64,000 nt of DNA, taken from assembly GCA_035476815.1 (NCBI GenBank), contig DATILD010000104.1, forward strand, positions 95,207-159,206, given 5' to 3'. Origin of the DNA: Methylibium sp035476815 (GTDB taxonomy: Bacteria > Pseudomonadota > Gammaproteobacteria > Burkholderiales > Burkholderiaceae_C). Every line of letters starts with the position of its first letter. Position 1 is the stretch's first letter. Position numbers and translations under genes: made by a program. The notes under the pieces were generated by a model, which saw only the letters and a program-made list of their open reading frames with translations, had not been told where the DNA came from and did no database searches. Shown in pieces: positions 34,956-43,211 of the stretch.

Positions 34956-34983
34956 GGCGGTCGTGTTTCATCCAGACATCACC

Positions 34984-36108
34984 ATGAATCAGGACGAGAC
35001 CCTCGACGAGTTCCGCCGCCAGGTGCGCCGGCTGGCCGAGCGCGAGATCCGGCCGCATGCGGCGGCGGTGGATGACGACGCTCGGCTGCCGGTGGAGGCG
35101 ATCGAGGCGTTCCAGTCGATGGCGCTGTGCGGCCTTGCCTTCCCCGAGCGGCTGGGCGGCGGTGAGGGCGATCTGCTGGCCCAGGTGCTGGCCGTGGAGG
35201 AGGTGGCGCGTGTGTGCGGCTCCTCCGCGCTGGTGATGCTCATACCCTGGGCGGCGCTGACGCCGCTGATCCGCTTCGGCAGCCCGGCGCTCCAGGAGGA
35301 GATCGTGCCCGCGGTGGCGGCCGGCAAGCATGGTGCGAGCTTCTGCCTCACCGAACCGGGGGGCGGCTCCGATCTGCCGGGCCTGAAGACCCGCGCCGAG
35401 CGCGTGCCCGGGGGCTGGCGGCTGCAGGGCCAGAAGCGCTTCATCTCCAACGTGGGCTGGTCGGCCTGGTACGCGGTGCTGGCCAAGGTGGGCGACAAGG
35501 CTTACGGCGTGTTCATGGTGCACCGTGACGACCCGGGGTTCTCGATCGGTCGGCATGAACGCAAGATGGGCGTGCGCGGCAGCCCGCTGGCCGACGTCTT
35601 TCTCGACCAGTGTTTCGTGCCCGACGACCGCGTGGTGGGCGACCCCGAGCAGGGCTACCACTACATGATGGAGACGCTCACCTACACCCGGCCGCTGGTG
35701 TCGGCCCAGGCGCTGGGCCTGGCGCAGGGCGCGCTGGATGAAGCGGTGCAGTACACCGCGGCGCGCACCCAGTTCAACACCCCGGTGTCGCGCTTCCAGA
35801 TGGTGCGGGGCATGGTCGCCGACATGACGATTGCCGTCGAGGCCTCCCGCTCGCTGCTGTACCGCGCGGTGAGCATCGCCCATGCCAATGACGATCGGGC
35901 CCGCTCGTTCGCCTCGATGGCCAAGACCTTCTGCTCCGACACCGCCATGTCGGTCACCAGCGACGCGGTGCAACTGCACGGCGGCTACGGCTACACCAAG
36001 GACTATGCGGTCGAACGCATGATGCGGGACGCCAAGGTGTCGCAGATCTGGGAGGGCACCAACCAGATTCAACGCCTGCTGGTGGCCAAGCACGCCTTCC
36101 GCGATTGA
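34984..36108 (+). CDS. Acyl-CoA dehydrogenase, short/medium-chain type
   Basis: This 374-residue acyl-CoA dehydrogenase has the FCLTEPGGGSD flavin segment near residue 123, the FISNVGWSAWYAV strand and the RTQFNTPVSRFQMVRG segment. The C-terminal WEGTNQIQ carries Glu in the catalytic position used by short- and medium-chain enzymes, unlike the other three dehydrogenases in the window. It is 28 bp after the racemase gene. After racemisation to the (2S) epimer, dehydrogenation at the alpha-beta bond is the expected next step for a 2-methylacyl-CoA, which fits the gene order. Confidence 0.87.
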   Translation: MNQDETLDEFRRQVRRLAEREIRPHAAAVDDDARLPVEAIEAFQSMALCGLAFPERLGGGEGDLLAQVLAVEEVARVCGSSALVMLIPWAALTPLIRFGSPALQEEIVPAVAAGKHGASFCLTEPGGGSDLPGLKTRAERVPGGWRLQGQKRFISNVGWSAWYAVLAKVGDKAYGVFMVHRDDPGFSIGRHERKMGVRGSPLADVFLDQCFVPDDRVVGDPEQGYHYMMETLTYTRPLVSAQALGLAQGALDEAVQYTAARTQFNTPVSRFQMVRGMVADMTIAVEASRSLLYRAVSIAHANDDRARSFASMAKTFCSDTAMSVTSDAVQLHGGYGYTKDYAVERMMRDAKVSQIWEGTNQIQRLLVAKHAFRD

Positions 36109-36161
36109 CCCGCTGCCCGCACCACACGCCAAGTCCGAACCCACTTCACCGATTCCTCAGC

Positions 36162-36971
36162 ATGTCGACCCCCAGCACCCCGCTCAAAGCAGTCTTTGTC
36201 CCCCGTCTCGAAGCCTGCGGGGTGGTGATCACCGGCGGCACCGCGGGTGTCGGTCTCGCCACCGCGCTGCGGTTTGCCGAGGCCGGCGTGAAGCGCATCG
36301 CCCTGCTGGGGCGCAACGCCGAACGCGGCGAGACGGCGCGCCAGACGGTGAGGGCCGCGCACCCCGACGCGCAGGTGCTGTTCGTCTCGGCGGACGCGAA
36401 TCGTGTCGACCAGGTCACCCGCGCCGTGGCGCAGCTCACGGCCGAGCTGGGCAGCATCGACGTGCTGGTCAACTCGACGGTGGCCACCTTCGTGCCCGCG
36501 CTGTTCCACGAGCTGCCGATCGAGCACATCGAGCCCCTGCTGGTGCAGCAGATGCTCGCCCCGCTACTCATGAGCCGGGCGGTGTTGAACGGCATGCGCG
36601 AACGCGGTGGCGGCGTGATCATCAATATCGCCTCGGATGCCTGCAAGGTGCCCACGCCCGGCGAATCGGTGATCGGCGCGGCCATGGCCGGCATCACCAT
36701 GTTCTCGCGCGGCCTGGCGCTCGAAGCCAAGCGCAACGGCATCCGGGTCAACACGCTGACCCCGTCGCTGATCCGGGGCACGCTCACCTACGACCGCGTG
36801 ATGGCCGACCCGTTCAGCGCCAAGCTGTTCGGCAACGCCGTCAAGCAGGCGCATCTGGGCGTGGTCGAGCCCGACGACCTGGCGGGGCTGATCGTGTTTC
36901 TCGCCAGCCCGCAAGGCGCGCGGTTGACGGGGCAGACGATCAGCGTCAACGGTGGCATCAGCATCGCCTGA
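36162..36971 (+). CDS. BadH-like SDR lacking the catalytic Tyr and Lys
   Basis: This 269-residue short-chain dehydrogenase fold has an intact nucleotide-binding TGGTAGVG (residues 24-31) and a closing G-x-TISVNGGIS segment. The catalytic Ser is present (Ser158 in NIASDA), but 13 residues on, where YxxxK is expected, it reads Ile171-x-x-x-Met175. The surrounding ASDACKV and PGESV pattern aligns with the BadH-like enzyme at 989, which keeps Tyr and Lys, so the loss is not an alignment artefact. The protein may have another activity, a structural role, or a binding role. The frame is intact and the gene sits within the operon, arguing against simple decay. Confidence 0.8.
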   Translation: MSTPSTPLKAVFVPRLEACGVVITGGTAGVGLATALRFAEAGVKRIALLGRNAERGETARQTVRAAHPDAQVLFVSADANRVDQVTRAVAQLTAELGSIDVLVNSTVATFVPALFHELPIEHIEPLLVQQMLAPLLMSRAVLNGMRERGGGVIINIASDACKVPTPGESVIGAAMAGITMFSRGLALEAKRNGIRVNTLTPSLIRGTLTYDRVMADPFSAKLFGNAVKQAHLGVVEPDDLAGLIVFLASPQGARLTGQTISVNGGISIA

Positions 36972-37023
36972 CCCCGCCCGGTTCCAAGAAGACGACAAGA
37001 CAACGTCGGCACAGGAGACAAGC

Positions 37024-38991
37024 ATGGACGAACTGACCGTCACCCGGATGGCCCCATCGCCGAGACCTCGGCGCAGCGATGGCCCCTGGTTGCCCGGGGC
37101 CGCCCCGGCGCCCGGTCGGTTGGCGAGGGCATGGCTGAAGTCGCGCGACGACGTGCTGGCCATCGAGGCGCACGATCCTGCCGATCTGCTGCCGGGCGCC
37201 ACGATCCACGACTGCATCGCCAGCGCGGCGCAGGCCGATCCCGACAAGCCGGCGATCATCCAGCTACTCAGCGCCGACCTCACCGCGGCGCCCCGCATCA
37301 TCAGCTACCGTGACCTGGTGGCCTCGATCGAGCAGGCGGCCAACCTGTTCCACACCCTGTCGGAGGGCGAGCCCACGTCGGTGGCCATCCTCCTGCCGAT
37401 GCTGCCCGAGGGGCTGATCGCCACCTGGGGCGCCAGCACGGCGGGCGTGGCCTGCCCGATCAACCCGTACCTGGAAACACGCGTGATCGCCTCGATCATG
37501 AACGCGGCTCGGGCCACGGTGCTGGTGACCACCCACGCCAAGTACGGCCCGGGGGCCTGGGACCGGCTCGACGACATCTGCCGCGCGGTGCCGACGCTCA
37601 AGCATGTCGTCGAGTTCGACAGTGCCGATCCGGCGCGCGATTACGCCACCATGACGGCGACCCAGCCGACGGGTCGCTTCGTCTTCACGCCGAACCGGGA
37701 TCCACACGCCGAGGCCACCTACCTGCCCACCGGCGGCACCACGGCCGCGCCCAAGCTGGTGCGCATGAGCCACCGTGGTCACCTGTTGAACTCCTGGCTG
37801 GTCGGGGCCTTCACCGGGCCGGAGCCGGACGGGGTGTTCGGGCACGCGATGCCCAACTTCCACATCGGCGGGCTGGGTGTCATCGGCCTGCGCACGGTGC
37901 TGTTCGGCCAGACCCTCCTGACGCTGACGGCAGACGGCTTTCGCAATCGCGACGTGGTGCAGCACTTCTGGGACATCGCGCGCAAGTACCGCATGACCAA
38001 TGTGCTGGCCACGCCCACCACCGCCGCGGCCCTGCTGGCAGTGCCCGACGTGAGCGCGCAAGGGCATTGCATCCGCACCTTCAACTGCGGCGCCAGCACC
38101 GTGCCGGTGGAACTGATGCGCGGGTTCCACGAGCGTTACGGCATCTGGTTGCGCGAGGTGTGGGGGCAGTCCGAGCTGCATGGCGTGGTCACCGCCAACT
38201 TCAACGATGGCCGCGAGCCGCAGGTGGGCTCCGTGGGGCTGCGGCTGCCGTTCCAGCCGGTCAAGGCGATCGAGGTGGACGCCGACAACCGCTTCGTACG
38301 CGAGTGCCGGCCGGGCGAGCGCGGCGTCATCGCCGTGTGCGGGCCGGGGGTCACCAAGGGGTATGTCGACGCGAGCCTGGACAAGGAGTTCTTTGTCGCC
38401 GGCATGCCCGATGGCCAGCGCTGGGCCAACACCGGCGACGTGGGCACCATCGATGTTCAGGGCTTCGTCTGGCTGTTCGGCCGTGCCAAGGACCTGATCA
38501 TCCGCGGCGGTCACAACATCGATCCGAAGCTCATCGAGGAGGTCTTGTGCACCCACCCCGCCGTGCTGATGGTGGCGGCCATCGGGCGGCCCGATGCGGC
38601 CAAGGGCGAGATGCCCATCGCCTACCTGACCCTCAAGCCGGGCCACAGTGTTTCGCCGGAGGTGCTGATGGACTACTGCCGCGAGCACATCCAGGAGCGC
38701 GCGGCGCTGCCGGTCGAGATCATCCTCCTGCCCGAGCTACCTCTGACGGCCGTGGGCAAGATCTCGAAGCCCACGCTGCGCATGGATGCCATGTCGCGCG
38801 TGACGGCAGCGGTGGCGCGCCAGGTGCTGGGTGATCAGGCAGAGATCGATGTCTGGGTCGATGACGCCGGGCTGAGACCATGTGCCGTGTTGCAGGTGCG
38901 CCTGCACGACGGTGATCCGCAGCACACGCTGCATCGATTGTCCGAGGCGCTGGGCGTCTATTCGTTCGCGCATCGGATCGCGCTGGCGTGA
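37024..38991 (+). CDS. Acyl-CoA ligase (AMP-binding), large form
   Basis: This 655-residue adenylate-forming ligase is about 100 residues longer than usual. The first ~55 residues form a Pro/Arg-rich extension before the adenylation domain, and ~50 residues follow the normal end. The phosphate-loop motif is divergent (PTGGTTAAPKLVRMSH near residue 235). WGQSE (A5-type), a TGD motif and the C-terminal Lys in TAVGKISKP are present. It ends the dehydratase operon, 52 bp after the SDR, and would activate the acid that the racemase, dehydrogenase and dehydratase process. Substrate is unknown. Confidence 0.82.
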   Translation: MDELTVTRMAPSPRPRRSDGPWLPGAAPAPGRLARAWLKSRDDVLAIEAHDPADLLPGATIHDCIASAAQADPDKPAIIQLLSADLTAAPRIISYRDLVASIEQAANLFHTLSEGEPTSVAILLPMLPEGLIATWGASTAGVACPINPYLETRVIASIMNAARATVLVTTHAKYGPGAWDRLDDICRAVPTLKHVVEFDSADPARDYATMTATQPTGRFVFTPNRDPHAEATYLPTGGTTAAPKLVRMSHRGHLLNSWLVGAFTGPEPDGVFGHAMPNFHIGGLGVIGLRTVLFGQTLLTLTADGFRNRDVVQHFWDIARKYRMTNVLATPTTAAALLAVPDVSAQGHCIRTFNCGASTVPVELMRGFHERYGIWLREVWGQSELHGVVTANFNDGREPQVGSVGLRLPFQPVKAIEVDADNRFVRECRPGERGVIAVCGPGVTKGYVDASLDKEFFVAGMPDGQRWANTGDVGTIDVQGFVWLFGRAKDLIIRGGHNIDPKLIEEVLCTHPAVLMVAAIGRPDAAKGEMPIAYLTLKPGHSVSPEVLMDYCREHIQERAALPVEIILLPELPLTAVGKISKPTLRMDAMSRVTAAVARQVLGDQAEIDVWVDDAGLRPCAVLQVRLHDGDPQHTLHRLSEALGVYSFAHRIALA

Positions 38992-39082
38992 GCCGACAGC
39001 GGCGACGCAGCGGCCTGCCAGCGCCTGACCGGCGTTGGGGTGTTGGTTCGCCCGTGTCCCGGACGGCGAGGCACTGCGCTTG

Positions 39083-39199
39083 CAGAGCAATGTGCAGAAC
39101 TGCGTGCACTGCAAGACCTGTGACATCAAGGACCCGACGCAGACCATCGTACGGGTCGCGCCGGAGGGCTGCGGCGCGCCAAACCACCCCGGGATGCAG
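39083..39199 (+). pseudogene. Relic of the ETF-QO 3' end (117-bp direct repeat of 20281-20397)
   Basis: These 117 bp align without gaps to the last 117 bp of the ETF-QO gene, with about 104 matching positions by hand count. The three clustered Cys of the iron-sulfur site (CVHCKTC) are preserved, but the stop codon TAG has become CAG and the rest of the enzyme is missing. Similarity continues weakly past the stop (a GCGTTCGGCG stretch in both) and for a few codons upstream. The fragment is a remnant. It could come from a duplication during insertion of the 20.4-39.2 kb segment, or from a second ETF-QO gene that has decayed. Confidence 0.85.
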
Positions 39200-39319
39200 G
39201 CATGCGGCGCAGGCACGAAGCGATCCGGCGGCGGGGCCGACGCGCGCGTTCGGCGAGACCAAGAGCCTGCTGCGGTCCACCCGGGCGCGAGCCCTCCGAT
39301 AGCGTTAACAGGCCCTAGC

Positions 39320-39988
39320 ATGAACGACGACCTGACTCCGGCCCTGCGGCCAACGGCCCTGATCGATGCCGACCATGCCGACGTGGTCGCCTTCGCCGCG
39401 CGCGTGTCCGGCGAGCTGGACGACCCCGTGGAGATCGCGCGAGCCCTGTACCTCGCAGTGCGCGACGGCTTCCGCTACGACCCCTACAGGATCGACCTGT
39501 CCACCGGCGGCGTCAGGGCCAGCAGGGTGCTGGCCGACGGCCATGGCTGGTGCGTCACGAAGAGCAGCCTGCTGGCCGCCGCCTGCCGCGCGCGCGGCGT
39601 GCCGGCGCGGGTGGGTTACGCCGACGTGCGCAACCACCTGTCCACCGAGCGCCTGCGCGCGATGATCGGCACCGACGACTATGTCTGGCACGGCTACACC
39701 AGCATCTTCCTGGCCGGCCGGTGGCGCAAGGCCACCCCGGCGTTCAACCGGGGCCTGTGCGACAAGCTCGGCCTGGCGCCGCTTGAGTTCGACGGCCGCA
39801 GCGACTCGCTGTACCAGGAGTACGACGGGCAGGGGCGGCGACACCTCGAGTACGTGAGACAGCGTGGCGACTACGACGACGTGCCGATCGACGCGATCCG
39901 CGCCGCCTTCCTCGTCCACTACCCGATGCTCGTGACCCTGGCGCAGGCCGACTTCGACCAGGACGTGTCCCGCGAGACGCGAGCCTGA
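39320..39988 (+). CDS. Transglutaminase-like cysteine-peptidase-fold protein
   Basis: This 222-residue transglutaminase-like protein has Cys78 in GHGWCVTKSSLLAAACRARG, His124 in YVWHGYTSIFL and an R-K-A-T-P-AFN segment that supplies the usual third position. There is no signal peptide, so it is probably cytoplasmic. Members of this small single-domain group are poorly characterised; peptidase, amidase or acyltransferase activity is possible. It starts 121 bp after the ETF-QO relic and has no obvious operon partner; the next gene, a TetR regulator, is 107 bp downstream in the same direction. Confidence 0.75.
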   Translation: MNDDLTPALRPTALIDADHADVVAFAARVSGELDDPVEIARALYLAVRDGFRYDPYRIDLSTGGVRASRVLADGHGWCVTKSSLLAAACRARGVPARVGYADVRNHLSTERLRAMIGTDDYVWHGYTSIFLAGRWRKATPAFNRGLCDKLGLAPLEFDGRSDSLYQEYDGQGRRHLEYVRQRGDYDDVPIDAIRAAFLVHYPMLVTLAQADFDQDVSRETRA

Positions 39989-40095
39989 GCGCCGCGCCCG
40001 GCGTCCGGGCGGCGGGGCTCCGGTCGGGCCGGGGTCTTTACACTGCGCCGGATGCACTCCCGCTCGCCGTCTCCCGCCGCGCCATCCTTCCGGCC

Positions 40096-40836
40096 ATGAA
40101 GTCCCGCAGCCAGCGTGCCGATTCGCCTGTCGCCGACAAGGCCCCCGAGCTGTCGGAGCGGCGCCGCCGCCGTGCCGCCGAGATCGTCGCCGCCGCGCGG
40201 GACCTGTTCCTCGAGCAGGGCTTCGAGCGCACGGCGGTCAGCGAGATCGCCCAGCGCGTGGGCATCGTCGAGGGCCTGGTGTTCAGCTACTTCCCCACCA
40301 AGCGCGAGCTGCTGCACGAGGTGCTGCGGCAGCTCTTCGAGCCGCTGATCAGCGACGTCGACGCCGGCTATGCCCGCCTGCAGGGGCTGCGCGCGCGGCT
40401 GCGCTTCATCGTCTGGCGGCATGTGCGCGTCTATGTGGAGTCGCCCGGGCTCGCGCGCCTGGTGCTGCACGAGGTGCGCACCGGCCCCGAGTACGACAGT
40501 TCGGGCCTGCATGAGCTGCAGGTGCGCTACACGCGGTTCGTGCGCCTGGCGGTCGAGGACGCGGTGCGGGATGGCGAGCTGGAGGGGCCGGTCGACGTCG
40601 CGATGCTGCGCGCGATGGTCTATGGCGGCCTGGAGCACCTGATGTGGCCGGTCCTGCTCGGCAAGGGCCGCGTCAACGTCGACCTCGTCGCCGACCAGTA
40701 CACCGAACGGCTGCTGCACGGGCTGAAGGCGGGGCGGGCCGAGTCGGGCCAGGACCACGAGGCCCGGCTGGCCCGGCTCGAGGCCCTGCTCGGCGCCGCC
40801 GCGCCCGCCGCGAAGCGCCGCCGCACGGCGCGCTAG
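40096..40836 (+). CDS. TetR-family transcriptional regulator
   Basis: This 246-residue TetR protein has a helix-turn-helix in the segment AVSEIAQRVGIVEGLVFSYFPTKRELL at about residues 47-74, then an alpha-helical ligand domain, and a basic C-terminal tail. It resembles the regulator at 29289 in layout but is clearly diverged. It is convergent with transport cassette copy 2: its TAG stop (40834-40836) overlaps the RND stop. It may control that cassette through the ATACGCAT-type element near 47.72 kb; this is inference from proximity only. Confidence 0.85.
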   Translation: MKSRSQRADSPVADKAPELSERRRRRAAEIVAAARDLFLEQGFERTAVSEIAQRVGIVEGLVFSYFPTKRELLHEVLRQLFEPLISDVDAGYARLQGLRARLRFIVWRHVRVYVESPGLARLVLHEVRTGPEYDSSGLHELQVRYTRFVRLAVEDAVRDGELEGPVDVAMLRAMVYGGLEHLMWPVLLGKGRVNVDLVADQYTERLLHGLKAGRAESGQDHEARLARLEALLGAAAPAAKRRRTAR

Positions 40837-40841
40837 CGCGC
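40828..40841. repeat. 14-bp perfect palindrome over two convergent stop codons
   Basis: GCGCGCTAGCGCGC is a perfect palindrome. Its central CTAG gives a TAG stop to the TetR gene on the + strand and to the RND gene on the - strand. There is no T-run, so it is not a standard intrinsic terminator, but it could form a short hairpin at both mRNA ends. Confidence 0.6.
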
Positions 40842-43211
40842 TGTCGCCGGCGTCGTCGTGCGGCCCAGGCCCAGCAGGGCCGACAGCGCCGGGATCAGCA
40901 CCACCGCGCCGACCATGTTCCACAGGAACATGAAGGTCAGCAGCAGGCCCATGTCGGCCTGGAACTTGATGTCGGACGCGATCCAGGTCGCGACGCCGAG
41001 GGCCAGCATCACGCCGGTCAGCGCCACCGCGACGCCGGTGCTCTTGAGCGTCTCGAAGTAGGCCTGCTGCAGGCCCATGCCCTGGCGCAGGAAGCCTTCG
41101 AGCCGGTTGTAGATGTAGATGCCGTAGTCGACCCCGATGCCGATGCCCAGCGCGATCACCGGCAGCGTGGCGACCTTCACGCCCAGGCCCAGCGTCGCCA
41201 TCAGCGCCTCGCAGAGGATCGAGGTGATGTAGAGCGGGACCATGATCGCGAGCGTCACCCGCCAGGAGCGGAACTCCCAGAACACCAGCACCGTCACGAT
41301 GCCGTAGACCAGCAGCAGCATCAGGCGCTCGGCCTGCTTGATGACGATGTTGGTCGCCGCCTCGACGCCGGCATTGCCGGCCGCCAGGACGAAGCGCACC
41401 TGCTCGCTGTCGTTCTCGGTCGCGAAGGCCTGCGCGGCCGCGACGACCTGGCTCAGCGTCTCGGCCTTGTGGTCCTTCAGGAACACCAGGATCGGCAGCA
41501 TCGAGCAGTCGTTGTTGAACAGTTCGGTCGGCAGCACGCGATGCGCGCCGTTGGAGGCGTAGCGGTTGCGCGTCAGCGCGCGCCAGCGCAGGTCGGCGCC
41601 GTTCTGGCCGGCCAGCACGTCCTTCATCGCCGTGAAGAGCGAGCTGGTCGATTCGACACCCGGCAGGTTCTCCATCGCCCACTGGAACTGGTCGACGGCC
41701 GCGGCGGCGGGGTAGGCGCCGCATTCGCCCTTGGGCGTGGTCGCCATCACGACGAACACGTCGGGGCTGGTCGAGTAGTGGCGCGCCATGAAGTCGACGT
41801 CGCGGTTGTAGCGCGAGTCCTTGCGCAGCTCGGGCGCGCCCGGATCGAGATCGCCGACGCGCAGGTCGCGGGCGAGCACGAAGCCGATGGCCAGCAGCAG
41901 GGCCGCGGCGCCGACCGCCCACACCGCGCGCCGCGGCGTGGCCAGGGTGGAGAGGGCATGGGCCCAGCGGTGCGAGCCGGCCTCGCGCTCGCGCTGGCGG
42001 CGCAGCCCGCCCGGGCTGACGCCGAGGTAGGACATCAGCACCGGCAGCAGGAACATCTTCGTGAAGATGATGACGGCCACGCCGATGCCGGCGTTGATCG
42101 CGAGCTCCTGGATCGCGCCGATGTCGATGACCAGCAGCGTCGAGAAGCCGACCGCGTCGCACAGCAGCGCGATGGTGCCCGGCACGAAGAGCAGCCGGAA
42201 GGTGGCCTTGGCGGCGTCGACGTTGCTGGCCCCGCGCACCTTCTGCGCGGCCAGGGTGTTGACGTTCTGGACCGCGTGGCTGACGCCGATCGCGAAGGTC
42301 AGGAAGGGCATCAGGATCGAATAGGGGTCGAGCCCGAAGCCGAGCAGCCGCATCAGCCCGAGCTGCCACAACACGGCGAGGCCGCAGCACAGCACGGTGG
42401 CCCAGGTGCTGCGCCAGCAGCGCGAGTAGGCGTAGAGCACGACGAGCGTCAGCAGCACGGTGATGCCCAGGAACATCGCCATCGGCCGCGCGCCGTCGAT
42501 CAGGTCACCGATGATCTTGGCGAAGCCGGTCACGTGGATGCGCACGCCCTCGCTCTGGTACTTGTCGCGGATCTGCTCTTCCAGGTGGGCCGACAGGCGG
42601 CCGTAGTCGAGGCGCTGGCCGGTCTGCGGGTCGATCTCGAGCAGCGGCGCCAGCACGATGGCCGAGCGGTGGTCGTTGGCGACCAGGCTGCCGATCACGC
42701 GGGCGCGCAGCGTGTTGCTGCGCACCTTGTCGATGCTGGCCGGCGAGCCGTCGAAGCCCTGCGGGATCACCTGGCCGGCCTGCATGCCGTCCTCGGTGAC
42801 CTCGAGCCACATGACGTTGGGCGTCCACAGCGACTTCATCGCGCCGCGGTCGACGCCCGGGGTGTAGAACACCTCGTCGGTGACCTTCTTCAGCGTGTCG
42901 AGGAACTTCGGGTCGTAGATGTCGCCCTGGGTGTTCTCGACCGCGACGCGGATCACGTTGCCCAGCGGGCGCAGTTCGCTTTCGTACTTCAGGTAGTTCG
43001 CGACGAAGGGATGGCCCAGCGGGATCATCTTCTGGAAGCTGGCATCGGGCCGCAGCTGCGCGGCCTGCCAGCCGAGCAGCACGCTGATCAGCAGAAAGGC
43101 CACCAGCACCGGCACCCGCCAGCGGAACAGGCGCGCCTCGAGGAAGGCCTCGATGCGCTGCGTCAGGCCGTGCGCGGCCACGGCCTCGCCGGGAGCTGTC
43201 GTGCTCGTCAC
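40833..43211 (-). CDS. RND-superfamily (MMPL/HpnN-like) inner-membrane transporter, copy 2
   Basis: This 792-residue RND-family transporter has the same plan as copy 1: one N-terminal helix, a periplasmic loop beginning near DASFQKMIPLGHPFV, a bundle of helices, a second loop and a second bundle containing GIGVDYGIYIYNRL. Both copies share GD-L-DPGAPELR-x-x-SRYNRD just after the second-half first helix. The GTG at 43211 overlaps the YCF48 stop by GTGA and gives an N-terminus comparable with copy 1. It belongs to the - strand cassette that begins at 47681. Overall similarity to copy 1 is clear but distant. Confidence 0.85.
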   Translation of the reverse strand: MTSTTAPGEAVAAHGLTQRIEAFLEARLFRWRVPVLVAFLLISVLLGWQAAQLRPDASFQKMIPLGHPFVANYLKYESELRPLGNVIRVAVENTQGDIYDPKFLDTLKKVTDEVFYTPGVDRGAMKSLWTPNVMWLEVTEDGMQAGQVIPQGFDGSPASIDKVRSNTLRARVIGSLVANDHRSAIVLAPLLEIDPQTGQRLDYGRLSAHLEEQIRDKYQSEGVRIHVTGFAKIIGDLIDGARPMAMFLGITVLLTLVVLYAYSRCWRSTWATVLCCGLAVLWQLGLMRLLGFGLDPYSILMPFLTFAIGVSHAVQNVNTLAAQKVRGASNVDAAKATFRLLFVPGTIALLCDAVGFSTLLVIDIGAIQELAINAGIGVAVIIFTKMFLLPVLMSYLGVSPGGLRRQREREAGSHRWAHALSTLATPRRAVWAVGAAALLLAIGFVLARDLRVGDLDPGAPELRKDSRYNRDVDFMARHYSTSPDVFVVMATTPKGECGAYPAAAAVDQFQWAMENLPGVESTSSLFTAMKDVLAGQNGADLRWRALTRNRYASNGAHRVLPTELFNNDCSMLPILVFLKDHKAETLSQVVAAAQAFATENDSEQVRFVLAAGNAGVEAATNIVIKQAERLMLLLVYGIVTVLVFWEFRSWRVTLAIMVPLYITSILCEALMATLGLGVKVATLPVIALGIGIGVDYGIYIYNRLEGFLRQGMGLQQAYFETLKSTGVAVALTGVMLALGVATWIASDIKFQADMGLLLTFMFLWNMVGAVVLIPALSALLGLGRTTTPATAR

